A stretch of DNA of 64,000 nucleotides from Paenibacillus alba (GTDB lineage: Bacteria > Bacillota > Bacilli > Paenibacillales > NBRC-103111), in assembly GCF_013204855.1 (NCBI RefSeq), contig NZ_JABMKZ010000003.1, forward strand, positions 496,001 to 560,000, written 5' to 3'. Positions within the stretch are counted from its first letter, which is position 1, and each line of letters starts with the position of its first letter. The notes under the pieces were generated by a model. That model was not told where the DNA came from, made no database searches, and saw only the letters and a program-made list of their open reading frames with translations. The position numbers and the translations under genes were made by a program. Positions 7,702 to 15,688 of the stretch are shown here, in pieces.

Positions 7702-8145
7702 TTACGCTTCATCAATAAGCCTTATGTACTCCCCAGCTTGCTCTCTATTCAATCGTTCAATAATATAATCCTTAGCAATGACCTCCACGTACACATCATG
7801 CCCTTTGATTACGTAATGGTTATATTCATCATTTCTTGAATTGCTTTTTGGATAAAGACTTTTATGCTTCAACACTAATCCATTAAGCCATTGTGAATCA
7901 ATGACTTTTAGAACATAGGAATGATGTAATTGTTCATAATCATAATCTATATATTCAGCATGGGTATAGTTCGTTGACCAACAGCCCTTAAATGTTATCT
8001 TCGCTATAAATTCAGCAGGTGTAGAATCCTCATTTCAGCATCCAAAATATGCTGTACACTCACTTTCAGAAACATTAAGAATTACATCCCCCTGTGGGTC
8101 TTGCCACACTTCAAGAGGTATTTGTATAGCCTTTTCACGAGCCAA
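7702..8145 (-). pseudogene. Hypothetical gene with an internal TGA
   Basis: A 148-codon frame with one in-frame TGA at 8035-8037. Both sides read as good protein: AREKAIQIPLEVWQDPQGDV before the stop, and TPAEFIAKITFKGCWSTNY through to REQAGEYIRLIDEA after it. AAGGTGG precedes the TTG at 8145. The simplest reading is a Trp TGG changed to TGA (context FGC-stop-NEDS), giving a truncated product. Read-through cannot be excluded. The family is not recognised. Confidence 0.65.
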
Positions 8146-8181
8146 GTATGTTACCACCTTTTCAATGAAATTGCTCTTTCA

Positions 8182-8649
8182 TTAAAGATAACCTAAAGTT
8201 ATCTCACCCTCATGGAAAAATTCAATAACATATTGTGAAGAACAGTAGACGTAAGTATCAAAGTCCACTGCTAAAACATCATCATGTACATTTATGAATC
8301 TTTGAAATTCAGTTTGTAATACTGGATAGCTTCCACTCCATATAATATAGAGTGGAAGCCCTGTGTCGATATTTAAGGATTTCAAAGTAGATAATACATC
8401 TGTTGCTATTTTTATTTCGGTTTTCTTGGAAATTTTATCCCAATCAATTCTTCCCCAAGGAGTAAAAGAGTAAGCATTAACTAATTCGTTCCTCATTGTT
8501 TCACTTGATTCTTCGGACAAAATGATAGTTCCTTCACCCAATGCGTCTAAACATTCCTCAAATAATACGCCATACGATACTTTCTGCTTAGACTTTTGCT
8601 TTTGTAAAAGCTGTTCTAATCTCCATTTTCTATTTCTCTTATGTTCCAT
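8182..8649 (-). CDS. Hypothetical protein, immunity-like
   Basis: 155 aa. A basic N-terminal helix (EHKRNRKWRLEQLLQKQK) precedes an acidic alpha/beta domain with IIWSGSYPVLQTEFQRFINV and ends at VIEFFHEGEITLGYL. It has no signal peptide or membrane helix. The form (helix, then five or so strands, ending in an EFFHEG strand) resembles orphan toxin-immunity proteins, but I cannot assign a family. It sits between the broken gene at 7702 and the gene at 8705 on the same strand. Confidence 0.65.
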   Translation of the reverse strand: MEHKRNRKWRLEQLLQKQKSKQKVSYGVLFEECLDALGEGTIILSEESSETMRNELVNAYSFTPWGRIDWDKISKKTEIKIATDVLSTLKSLNIDTGLPLYIIWSGSYPVLQTEFQRFINVHDDVLAVDFDTYVYCSSQYVIEFFHEGEITLGYL

Positions 8650-8704
8650 GACTTCCCCCTCAAATAAAATCGTGCTTTCATTGAATAAGATTTTGACCTA
8701 GCTA

Positions 8705-9085
8705 TCACAAATTATCAATAATTGCCGTTACATTACCTTTCCAATCGACTATTGTTACTTGCTCCTTCATTTCAAAGCACCAATCAATTATCTGTACTAC
8801 TAATCTTGGGGTTATGATTGTATCTTCCCAACTTGGAGTTAATACTCTTGTCCAACCAAATCTTTTGTAACCAGCTAATCCTTCAAATTCCATACCTTGA
8901 ATGACAATAAAAGTATTCTTCTCTAGTAGCGATTGACCAATTGCATAAGAAATAATATATTTCTTATCCTCTGATACAATGTGCAATATAGTTCTCCCAT
9001 AATCTTCAATGTCTTCTTTTACACTCCAGTAGAAAACTCTACCTTTGTTTATCAATTTTCTCTTGCCTTTCGTGCTAACTCCCAC
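8705..9085 (-). CDS. Hypothetical protein
   Basis: 126 aa. Begins with a basic stretch (STKGKRKLINKGRVFYWSV), then strands ILHIVSEDKKYIISYAIGQ and NTFIVIQGMEFEGLAGYKR, and a C-terminal FEMKEQVTIVDWKGNVTAI. GTG 9085 is preferred because AAGGAG is nine bases upstream; the open frame to 9133 runs into the promoter of repeat copy C. Homologous forms are common single genes in Bacilli; the function is unknown. It is first in the leftward unit. Confidence 0.7.
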   Translation of the reverse strand: MGVSTKGKRKLINKGRVFYWSVKEDIEDYGRTILHIVSEDKKYIISYAIGQSLLEKNTFIVIQGMEFEGLAGYKRFGWTRVLTPSWEDTIITPRLVVQIIDWCFEMKEQVTIVDWKGNVTAIIDNL

Positions 9086-9123
9086 GACATAACTCCTTAT
9101 GAATAAAATCATTCTTTGATTAA

Positions 9124-9302
9124 ATAATACCATATACTGGAATGAACGTCTTTATCGTATCGCTTCAAATTTAACTCATAGTCGAGCGATGAAAGTGCTA
9201 TGACCATTTCACCATTCAAACAACTTCATTTTGATGAAAACCACGCCCCCACCTCTAACTAAATAACAACATCAGAACTCCTAGACAGTCTTCTAAGGCT
9301 TA
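9124..9302 (-). repeat. Promoter-bearing repeat, copy C
   Basis: On the minus strand it starts AGCCTTAGAAGACTGTCTAG and ends TATATGGTATTAT. It is the inverted counterpart of copy B 7.4 kb away, with near identity over the first 55 bases and in the AAAATGAAGTTGTTTGAAT and CGCTCGACTATGAGT blocks. The TGGTATTAT extended -10 (9124-9132) drives the leftward genes 9085-7340. No second half-copy lies to its right, unlike at 1215-1756. Confidence 0.8.
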
Positions 9303-9519
9303 CTTCGGCAGATTTTTTGAGGTCGACTTTTCTTAAAAGGCAGGATGACCATTTTATAGGATTAAAATCTAGTTCAAATCTAAGGAGCAGATCGCCGGCT
9401 GGCAGATATTCCCTTTTTCATTGACGAACAAGCAGAATAACGTAGCAGTTTCTTCTACTTTCAGATTAAGAAGGAATTAGTTGGAATTTATCGAAATAAT
9501 GTGGAAACAGGAGGTAGTC
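9303..9519. other. Intergenic, upstream of SRPBCC/DoxX gene
   Basis: No gene seen. It probably contains the promoter for the 9520 gene; GGAGGT lies just before that ATG. No repeat-C sequence continues here. Confidence 0.4.
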
Positions 9520-10446
9520 ATGATCAATAGAAAACCCATTTATGTAGAAATTCTTATGAAGGTACCAATGGAAACATTGTGGACATATACGCAAACACCT
9601 AATTTGCATCAACAATGGGACTTAAGGTTCTCAGAGATTACATATATTCCTAAATCCAATGAAGAACATCCCCAGCGCTTTTTATATAAAACTAATATCG
9701 GTTTTGGGCTTTGTATCGCGGGAGAAGGCGAATCGGTAGGAAACAAAGAGAAAGACGGTATTATGACCTCTACCCTGAAATTTAGTTCTTCTAATCCCAT
9801 CTCGCTAATATCTGAAGGAGCTGGCTTTTGGCGTTATGTGCCTACAGTTGATGGAATCCGTTTCTTAACAAGATATGATTACAGAACTCGTTTTGGCGCA
9901 TTTGGCACATGGATCGATGGATTCATATTCCGACCGATAATGGGGTGGGCGACAGCATGGAGTTTTGACTGTTTACGTCTTTGGCTAGAGCAGGGGATTT
10001 CTCCATCTGTATTGATCAGGCGTTCTATTTCGGAGATTTTGATAACAACAAGCTTATTTAGCATTTGGGTGTATCAAGGACTTGTGCCAAAGCTGTTAGT
10101 TCCGGATTCCGGGGAAATGGACATTTTAAGGAGTATCGAAGGTATTGCCGATTACGGAAGACCACTCCTGACTTTGATGGGATTAGGAGAAATCGTAATC
10201 GGATCCTTGTTTCTTATTTTTAGCGGCAAAAAGCGAAGGAGACTGCATAAATTCAATATCATGGTTTTAATTCTTCTTGGATTAAGTGCGGCATCACATC
10301 CAGCGACCTATGTAGCGCCTTTCAATCCAATTACTCTGAATATAGCAATGATAGCTTTATCGATAACCAGTCTACTAAATGCAACAGAGCTTCCGAGTGC
10401 TGAAAGATGTCTCCGAAATTCACCTGAAAGGGGTAACCAAACATGA
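9520..10446 (+). CDS. SRPBCC domain fused to DoxX-like membrane domain
   Basis: 308 aa. Residues 1-150 look like a START/SRPBCC lipid-binding domain (WTYTQTPNLHQQWDLRFSEI at the start, ending with the amphipathic helix at GWATAWSFDCLRLWLEQG). Residues 165-300 contain four membrane helices with PLLTLMGLGEIVIGSLFLIF and SAASHPATYVAPFNPI, the DoxX-like pattern. ATG 9520 follows GGAGGT. It overlaps the next gene by 4 bp (ATGA), so the two are translationally coupled; this pairing with DUF4166 is known from Bacilli. Its biochemical role is unknown. Confidence 0.8.
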   Translation: MINRKPIYVEILMKVPMETLWTYTQTPNLHQQWDLRFSEITYIPKSNEEHPQRFLYKTNIGFGLCIAGEGESVGNKEKDGIMTSTLKFSSSNPISLISEGAGFWRYVPTVDGIRFLTRYDYRTRFGAFGTWIDGFIFRPIMGWATAWSFDCLRLWLEQGISPSVLIRRSISEILITTSLFSIWVYQGLVPKLLVPDSGEMDILRSIEGIADYGRPLLTLMGLGEIVIGSLFLIFSGKKRRRLHKFNIMVLILLGLSAASHPATYVAPFNPITLNIAMIALSITSLLNATELPSAERCLRNSPERGNQT

Positions 10447-11122
10447 CCTCAATCTACGAAAAGGCCCTCGGTGAAGATTTTGCCAAGCTCCACCCTCAGA
10501 TTCAAAAACGATTTAGCTTTGGAAGCGAAAATCAAATAGCATCTATTGGAAAAGGAGTTATGGAACATGTTTGGTATGGTAAATGGTTTACACTTCCGTT
10601 TCTGGCATTAGGTACTTGGCGAAACATTCTTTTCCCGCAGGGAGGTAAGCATATTCCTTTCACGATCGAGAATTACGCATACAGGGATAGCTTTGGCGAG
10701 AGACTGTTACGTGGATTCGGACATATCAATTTCTAAACCGAGTCAGACGTTTTGATGCTACGATGATTTACAGTGAAAAACGACGTAAAATTATTGATTA
10801 TTTAGGTACTCACCAGCATCTGGCAGTGGAAATCGATATGTTTGTTGCGGAAAATGGCGGAATGGGGCTACGTTCTGGGAAACAATTTTTTTATGAGGGA
10901 ATTCTAGGCGTTCGGTTTCCAATGATATTCTCCGGTTATGCTGATGTCTGCGAGTGGTACGATGATGAAAAAGGAAAGTTCCAAATTAGTGTGCAAGTGA
11001 AAAACAAATTTTTCGGACCGCTATTTGGCTATCGTGGATCCTTTAATGTTGAATACGTCCCCATAGATACAGGCGACATTCCGCAGCACGTAAAGCCAGT
11101 GCGGGAAGAGAGCCGAGAGTAA
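10443..11122 (+). pseudogene. DUF4166 protein, frameshifted
   Basis: The first part (10443-10736) ends soon after ENYAYRDSFGE. In the frame one base away the homologous text continues as ETVTWIRTYQFLNRVRRFDA and runs to 11122 (ISVQVKNKFFGPLFGYRGSF). A one-base loss between about 10695 and 10702 explains this (a C or G missing in GGCGAGAG). The joined protein of about 225 aa fits one DUF4166 domain. It is coupled to the SRPBCC-DoxX gene. Either a genuine mutation or a sequencing error. Confidence 0.8.
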
Positions 11123-11175
11123 CTTGTTAGCAAAGTTCTTGTGTATATATTAACAACTAGGAAAAGGAAATTATT

Positions 11176-11430
11176 ATGAGATCAGTAGTGAAGAAATCAG
11201 TGATTATTTATGGAATTTTGGGATTAGTAATAGGATTATGTATGTTTATTTATTCAATAAGTTCTAATGATTTTGTTTTCAATCTAGGCGATAAAGAAGT
11301 TTACGGATACCAGGGAGGATTACTACCGATATTTTTTATGCCAATAATAATGGCTGTAGTCGGAGCTGGACACGGAGTAATGTTTTGGTTCCCGATCGTT
11401 TATATATATCGAAAAATAACAAACAAATAA
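11176..11430 (+). CDS. Small membrane protein
   Basis: 84 aa with two hydrophobic helices: SVIIYGILGLVIGLCMFIYS (residues 8-28) and LLPIFFMPIIMAVVGAGHGV (residues 50-70), and a short WFPIVYIYRKI tail. It probably resides in the cytoplasmic membrane. AAAGG precedes the ATG. The family is unknown. It is an isolated short gene in the array. Confidence 0.55.
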   Translation: MRSVVKKSVIIYGILGLVIGLCMFIYSISSNDFVFNLGDKEVYGYQGGLLPIFFMPIIMAVVGAGHGVMFWFPIVYIYRKITNK

Positions 11431-11609
11431 AGATTTCAAAGCAAAGCGGCTGCTCTTTTTCTTAAGTAACGGGCAAAATTCCAACAATATATACGTGTTA
11501 TGTGAAACAAATGGCTTTATTGCATTTTTATAATTGTAGACTAAAAACAAAAAGGTTTAATTAAGGAACTAGTTTCAATAAAGTGAATCGAACATCTTCG
11601 GAGGGTGAA

Positions 11610-11897
11610 ATGGGCTACATTTGTCCAGTTTGTGGTTATGACGAATTAGAAAAACAACCATATGATGAGAAGGGTAATGAATCTTTTGAAATATGTGTAT
11701 GGTGCGCTTTTGAGTTTGGCGTTGATTGCATGCTTTATACCTTCGAAACATATCGTACGGAATGGATATCAAATGGTGCGAAATGGTTGTTACATGCTAC
11801 TAGACATAGTGGTAACTGGAACGCAGATGAACAATTAAAGAATATTGAAAAAATCAAACCAATGTACATCCCGTACAATCGGCCACCAAAGCCTTAA
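11610..11897 (+). CDS. CPCC-like cysteine-rich protein
   Basis: 95 aa. ICPVCGYDELEKQPYDEKGN then SFEICVWCAFEFGVDC gives two CxxC pairs as in the CPCC family, followed by a helix (YRTEWISNGAKWLLH). A single zinc site is likely. ATG 11610 follows GGAGGGTGAA. Such genes are frequent in orphan and immunity arrays. It is followed by GCTAACGCTACC, the array's gene-end motif. Confidence 0.65.
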   Translation: MGYICPVCGYDELEKQPYDEKGNESFEICVWCAFEFGVDCMLYTFETYRTEWISNGAKWLLHATRHSGNWNADEQLKNIEKIKPMYIPYNRPPKP

Positions 11898-11942
11898 GCT
11901 AACGCTACCAGCTTATTTTATTGAAGATAAAGGACAATAAAG

Positions 11943-12257
11943 ATGAAAAAAAGTATAAACTTACTGAAAGTATTAGTCGCTCTTGTACCAAGCTTAATTT
12001 TAATGTTCTTCTTACTTAACTATTTTCCACACACAGGATTAGGTAGAATCATCGCGCTTCCGTTTATTTTAGTAATAAACACTGTCTTAATAACTTTAGG
12101 AATAACCTTCATTCATCGATTGAGTCAATCTTTAATAATTGCTACCTGGACTTTGACTTTACTATTTACATTGGTGGTTACCATTTTGATCTATCCTCAA
12201 GAATATGGTCCAAGCGTAATTCATCAATTGTGGAATAAGATGCCCATCGGGCGTTGA
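11943..12257 (+). CDS. Small membrane protein
   Basis: 104 aa with three predicted membrane helices: KVLVALVPSLILMFFLLNYF, ALPFILVINTVLITLGITFI and LIIATWTLTLLFTLVVTILI. It has a basic N-terminus (MKKSINLLK) and a short soluble tail. No family recognised. After its stop comes GCTAAACAGAGAACGATTGC, again like the gene-end motif. Confidence 0.55.
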   Translation: MKKSINLLKVLVALVPSLILMFFLLNYFPHTGLGRIIALPFILVINTVLITLGITFIHRLSQSLIIATWTLTLLFTLVVTILIYPQEYGPSVIHQLWNKMPIGR

Positions 12258-12359
12258 GCTAAACAGAGAACGATTGCACAATAAGAGTTACGAAGTTCGT
12301 AAATAAATAGTTAGGGAGAAAACATAGTAATTCTATTTTGAAGAATAATGGGAGATCAA

Positions 12360-12911
12360 ATGATTAAGTTCTATAATGAACGTGTTGAATTTTCTGAATA
12401 TCCATTTTGGGCATCATCTATTTCTAATGATGGAATAATACTTATTGAAGAAATTTGTGAAGTTCTATTAGATCAACTCCCGCCTGAGATTCGTACTAAA
12501 GCAGGTGATGTGATATTCGTAGAAGCACTTTATAAAGAAAGATTAAAAAAATTTGCTGAAATTAATAATATTCCTATGGTAAGAAGGATAGATACATGGG
12601 GATTGATACTAGATGAATTTTTGGATACGGAATTTAGTGAAGATAGTAAGGAAAGAGTTTTTAATATGCTAGAAGCATGTGGAATTAGCAGAGAAGAAGT
12701 GGTATCGATTAGACACTCAGTGCATGATGTTATGATTGCATATAATTTCACTTCAATGTTATGGGAATGGGTCCATTTAGGATTATATGATTTGCTCAAA
12801 GCTCATTCTGGTGTTTTAACAGGGGACAAATATAAGTTGGATAAAGAAGATTTTAAAGAACTATATAAGAATGCTGTGAACATAGCTAATAAAGGGATTC
12901 TGATGCAATAG
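12360..12911 (+). CDS. Hypothetical protein
   Basis: 183 aa, acidic, largely helical (GIILIEEICEVLLDQLPPEI; IFVEALYKERLKKFAEINNI; SKERVFNMLEACGISREEVV; LYDLLKAHSGVL). ATG 12360 has GGGAGA just upstream. It has no membrane segment. I see no catalytic motif. Single gene in the array; function unknown. Confidence 0.6.
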   Translation: MIKFYNERVEFSEYPFWASSISNDGIILIEEICEVLLDQLPPEIRTKAGDVIFVEALYKERLKKFAEINNIPMVRRIDTWGLILDEFLDTEFSEDSKERVFNMLEACGISREEVVSIRHSVHDVMIAYNFTSMLWEWVHLGLYDLLKAHSGVLTGDKYKLDKEDFKELYKNAVNIANKGILMQ

Positions 12912-13030
12912 GAGGACGTGCATCGTCTTACACCGCTTTCTAGAATCGAGGGCTGTCCTTTCTATCGCATAAATTGATTTAGTGGTGCGGATTAAGAAGT
13001 ATCATTAACAGGAAATTTGAGGTGGAATTT

Positions 13031-13291
13031 ATGAATGATTTAAGAAAAAGGGCATACAAAACCTTGAATTTCCAGGCTTTCTTAGACATCAAGAACGGTG
13101 GAACTTTCTGCGAGGAAAACTTCAAGCGAACTTTCAGAATTGCTCACGCTTTCCACAACCTTGCAGAGTACATTATTCTAGATCTTCAAGGATTCGATGA
13201 GTCCGAGTTCTGGGAGAGGATAGGTGTACTTGAGGAACAACTCGGACTATACCATTATAGAAAAGCATTTAATGAAATTATTAATCAATAA
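13031..13291 (+). CDS. Hypothetical helical protein
   Basis: 86 aa: NDLRKRAYKTLNFQAFLDIK, CEENFKRTFRIAHAFHNLAE, GFDESEFWERIGVLEEQLGL. All helical and soluble. GAGGTGG is six bases before ATG 13031. Not recognised. A perfect 11-bp hairpin follows the gene. Confidence 0.55.
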   Translation: MNDLRKRAYKTLNFQAFLDIKNGGTFCEENFKRTFRIAHAFHNLAEYIILDLQGFDESEFWERIGVLEEQLGLYHYRKAFNEIINQ

Positions 13292-13320
13292 ACTGCACTG
13301 ACGAGGACCGATAGCGAAAT

Positions 13321-13351
13321 AACATGCTGCCTGGATATTGGGCAGCATGTT
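13321..13351 (+). terminator. Strong hairpin after the gene, weak U-tract
   Basis: AACATGCTGCC and GGGCAGCATGTT close a nine-base loop. No proper T-run follows, so it may be an mRNA-stabilising hairpin instead of a terminator. Confidence 0.5.
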
Positions 13352-13435
13352 CAAGTCACTAGCAGAACGTGGTCATTTTAAAGATATTATTTGTTGGAAA
13401 ATGGAATAGTAGACTTTTAGTGAGTAGGTGTGTGT

Positions 13436-13663
13436 ATGCAATTAAGTAAATATGAACCAGAGTTCCCACCTGTAGAATATTTCATTACTCGTTTCTTTGT
13501 TGATAATCAATGTTTGTTTGAACAGGAAACGAAAGTACCTTTGCCGACATTAATTAAAGGTGATAGCATTGAAATATTTGATATAAGCTATAATGTTGAC
13601 AAAAGGGAATTTGGTTTCAACGAAGATGCCTTTTTTACAGTGTATTACCTTAAGCAAGTTTAA
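13436..13663 (+). CDS. Hypothetical protein
   Basis: 75 aa; strands YFITRFFVDNQCLFEQE and GDSIEIFDISYNVDKREFGF suggest a small beta domain. No motif recognised. ATG 13436 follows GTAGGTG. The stop is followed by AAAACGAAGAACGATAGTTC, the clearest copy of the array's gene-end motif. Confidence 0.5.
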   Translation: MQLSKYEPEFPPVEYFITRFFVDNQCLFEQETKVPLPTLIKGDSIEIFDISYNVDKREFGFNEDAFFTVYYLKQV

Positions 13664-13714
13664 TTTGAGAAATGGCATAAAACGAAGAACGATAGTTCAT
13701 AGACATCAGAGTAA

Positions 13715-13810
13715 GGCTGCCGGCAGATCGGACTCGGTGGCCAAGTTGGTGATTGGTTAGGGACTCCTGAAGGAAGTGTACTTGCAATTACTGAAGAAAT
13801 GTACTGTTAA
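13715..13810 (+). pseudogene. C-terminal gene fragment
   Basis: A 31-codon stretch opening after a stop and reading QIGLGGQVGDWLGTPEGSVL then AITEEMYC. It looks like the real end of a protein (GTPEGSVLAITEE) without a start or ribosome site. Probably the remnant of a lost array gene. Confidence 0.4.
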
Positions 13811-13827
13811 GAATATTTTACTCATTA

Positions 13828-13869
13828 AGACAATTTGTATCCACAAAATGGGTATCAATTGTCTTTTCT
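13828..13869 (+). terminator. Terminator
   Basis: AAGACAATT pairs with AATTGTCTT over a 20-nt loop and is followed by TTCTCTTG. It isolates the next operon from the array. Confidence 0.6.
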
Positions 13870-13916
13870 CTTGTATAATGAATGTGAATGAATTGTCCAA
13901 GAAGTGAGGTGACTAT

Positions 13917-14168
13917 ATGTATGTACCTGTAGTTTCAACTGACATCGAAATTGCACGGGCTGATTACTTGGACTACAAAGCCACTGGGCACAGTAAGTTT
14001 TTTGACCGATACCGCATTTTGAATAGTGAGATGGATCCTGCCAACTTACTAGGGCTGACAAAGCTTTACCCTGCATTTGCATACGTATTAAGGGAAGACC
14101 TTGGGACGCTTGATCAAGAACCGCGGCTGCGTGTTTATAACGTTTTGGAAAGGCGATTTGATTTATAA
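13917..14168 (+). CDS. Hypothetical protein
   Basis: 83 aa: VVSTDIEIARADYLDYKATG, FFDRYRILNSEMDPANLLGL, AYVLREDLGTLDQEPRLRVY. Soluble and helical. GAGGTGA precedes the ATG. It heads a compact four-gene run (13917, 14192, 14529, 14774) in which the two middle genes are frameshifted. Not recognised. Confidence 0.55.
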   Translation: MYVPVVSTDIEIARADYLDYKATGHSKFFDRYRILNSEMDPANLLGLTKLYPAFAYVLREDLGTLDQEPRLRVYNVLERRFDL

Positions 14169-14191
14169 TTTTCAAAAAGGGGGATTTGATC

Positions 14192-14532
14192 TTGAGCAAT
14201 TATCGTACGTTTATTGAAAGCGAAGTGCCTGAGTATCTAGAATGGAGAAAGCTGAACCCAGAAGGTTTTGTCCTTACATAAACACATGGAAACCAAGCAG
14301 ATCCATTACGAACATAATTCATTCCGCAAAACGGTGTCCGTCGTTGGACAACCCACCGCTTAAGAATCGAGATAATCCGATTACGCCCGAGCATCCAAAG
14401 CTATGTTCAATAGATATACAGGATCTGATTGACGTAATGGAATCAAAGGGCTTACCGTACAAGCGATGTGGTCTTCGCGGTTGCTTGGGAGTACATACTG
14501 GATCGCTGAAGAAGGGGGCTGAGTTGGGATGA
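14192..14532 (+). pseudogene. Conserved hypothetical gene, frameshifted
   Basis: Starts at TTG with AAAGGGGGA upstream. Frame one reads VPEYLEWRKLNPEGFVLT and stops. The neighbouring frame continues as INTWKPSRSITNIIHSAKRC, PSLDNPPLKNRDNPITPEHP and KLCSIDIQDLIDVMESKGLP. The pattern 'PEGFVL ... IHxAxC ... C ... DL' is seen in a widespread small domain family of unknown function. Restoring one T in CTTACATAAAC joins the frames. The end overlaps the next gene (ATGA). Confidence 0.6.
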
Positions 14533-14742
14533 AGAAGTACTTAGGTGTTCTGGGTGTAGGAGCAGTTTTGATTGTGCTTTTCAGTCTTCTTGTATATCCA
14601 ACTGTTGTATAGGTACGACCACGACCCATATTTGCGTACTGATACGTCTTATGTTGTAAAAATCAATAGATTGACTGGGGATTCTGAGGGGTGGAAAGTA
14701 ATCGAAGCCAAGAATACTCAAGTCCCCACAGAAAAGAAGTGA
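14529..14742 (+). pseudogene. Small membrane or exported protein, frameshifted
   Basis: Frame one gives KKYLGVLGVGAVLIVLFSLL, one membrane or signal helix, then stops. The next frame continues as LYRYDHDPYLRTDTSYVVKI and NRLTGDSEGWKVIEAKNTQV to 14742. One extra base near 14600 explains the break. The complete product would be about 70 aa, membrane-anchored with an outside tail. It overlaps the previous gene by 4 bp. Confidence 0.55.
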
Positions 14743-14773
14743 TGGACGCAAAATACCGAAAGGGGGAGCGTTT

Positions 14774-15094
14774 TTGAAGAACGATTTTAATTTAGTGAAT
14801 TGCGGTCATTGCGGAAATATGCAACAACATTATCCTTGTTGGCATTGTCGACAATACACCCTCTGTCTAGGTTGCTCAAATGCAGGGCGTGTAGTTCCAT
14901 GTAAATCTTGTGAACAGCGAAAACTAGAAGAAGTAATTCCCCGTGAATTGAAGCGGACTGTAGAATTTGATGTCAAAGACAACACCATGTATAGGGACCA
15001 TGATTCTTCTACAATTCTCCCCCCTAGAACCAATCGTGATCGGAAAATTAGCGAGTACTACAAGAAAAGAAATCGGAATGAAGACAACGATTAA
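14774..15094 (+). CDS. Multi-zinc-knuckle protein
   Basis: 106 aa. Four CxxC pairs in the first 50 residues (CGHC, CWHC, CLGC, CKSC) could hold two zinc ions. The second half is polar and basic (ILPPRTNRDRKISEYYKKRN). TTG start at 14774 with GGGGGAG upstream. Function unknown; zinc-dependent protein or nucleic-acid contacts are likely. Confidence 0.6.
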   Translation: MKNDFNLVNCGHCGNMQQHYPCWHCRQYTLCLGCSNAGRVVPCKSCEQRKLEEVIPRELKRTVEFDVKDNTMYRDHDSSTILPPRTNRDRKISEYYKKRNRNEDND

Positions 15095-15181
15095 AGCCAT
15101 TATGTTAAAATTTGTGAAAAGTTAGGAAGCGCCTGTGCAAAGAAGGCTACTGACTTCGTCCCGACTATATGTTTCCTTTTG

Positions 15182-15205
15182 CCCAGATAGTTTATCTGGG
15201 TTTTT
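15182..15205 (+). terminator. Terminator
   Basis: CCCAGATA and TATCTGGG with a three-base loop, followed by TTTTTGG. It ends the small-gene operon before the SOS-controlled one. Confidence 0.75.
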
Positions 15206-15244
15206 GGTGTTTTTATCCATTGCTAAATATATTTAAAAATTTCC

Positions 15245-15275
15245 TTGCATAACGAATACGTGTTCGGTATATAAT
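15245..15275 (+). promoter_or_regulatory. Promoter of the polymerase operon
   Basis: TTGCAT (-35) and TATATA/TATAAT (-10, 15268-15275) at 17-19 bp spacing. One LexA-like box lies between the two hexamers and a second lies just downstream, so repressor binding would block it directly. Confidence 0.6.
15253..15266 (+). promoter_or_regulatory. LexA (DinR) SOS box 1
   Basis: CGAATACGTGTTCG differs by one base from the Bacillus pattern CGAACn4GTTCG. Its place in the promoter spacer and the polymerase gene downstream support SOS control. Confidence 0.75.
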
Positions 15276-15283
15276 ATGTAATA

Positions 15284-15297
15284 CGAATAGATGTTCG
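15284..15297 (+). promoter_or_regulatory. LexA (DinR) SOS box 2
   Basis: CGAATAGATGTTCG, the same one-base variant as box 1, centred 31 bp further on (about three helical turns), so two dimers could sit on one face of the DNA. Confidence 0.7.
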
Positions 15298-15319
15298 CAT
15301 TTTGGTGGTGTGATTATAA

Positions 15320-15688
15320 GTGATTAGTCAAAGAATCGAAACTGAAGAGGATATTCAAATTATTAAAGAATACGCTTTGTTACCCATTTTGCTGGATATG
15401 TTAGCAAGAGATATGGATGAACTGAAAATTTATAGGGATAAAATAGTGTATAATCATGTCCTTTTTTACCTTAAAGAAGTTGAGTGTGCGATTTATCCCG
15501 AGTTGCAAAGCATTAAAAGTAAGATGAGAACGCGAGATATTAAAGTTTTGAATACAGAAATGAATTCATTGGGCATTAATGTCGAATATAAAGTGCGCGG
15601 TTATATCCACCATTTCACAATGTTGAGGAGTTTGGTTAAAGCAGAGCTAATGACCATGCTAATGAAAATGCGGAGGCGGTTAGGATGA
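15320..15688 (+). CDS. YolD-partner-like helical protein
   Basis: 122 aa. IIKEYALLPILLDMLARDMD, a long central helix, then IKVLNTEMNSLGINVEYKVR and a MTMLMKMRRR end. It aligns by eye with the C-terminal half of the YolD-like protein at 16950 (MRDYALLPIIYSII; RYRYIYGGYEDSFTITRDYM): both have the 'YALLPI' helix, a basic helix, and an aromatic beta pair. It lacks the N-terminal YolD segment with SSRMMLP. It overlaps the polymerase gene by 4 bp and is controlled by the same SOS boxes. It may be a polymerase partner. Confidence 0.7.
   Translation: MISQRIETEEDIQIIKEYALLPILLDMLARDMDELKIYRDKIVYNHVLFYLKEVECAIYPELQSIKSKMRTRDIKVLNTEMNSLGINVEYKVRGYIHHFTMLRSLVKAELMTMLMKMRRRLG

Noticed and set aside
8035-8037. 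Selenocysteine at the internal TGA
   Set aside because: No SECIS-like hairpin seen directly downstream and no redox family; a Trp-to-stop change is simpler.
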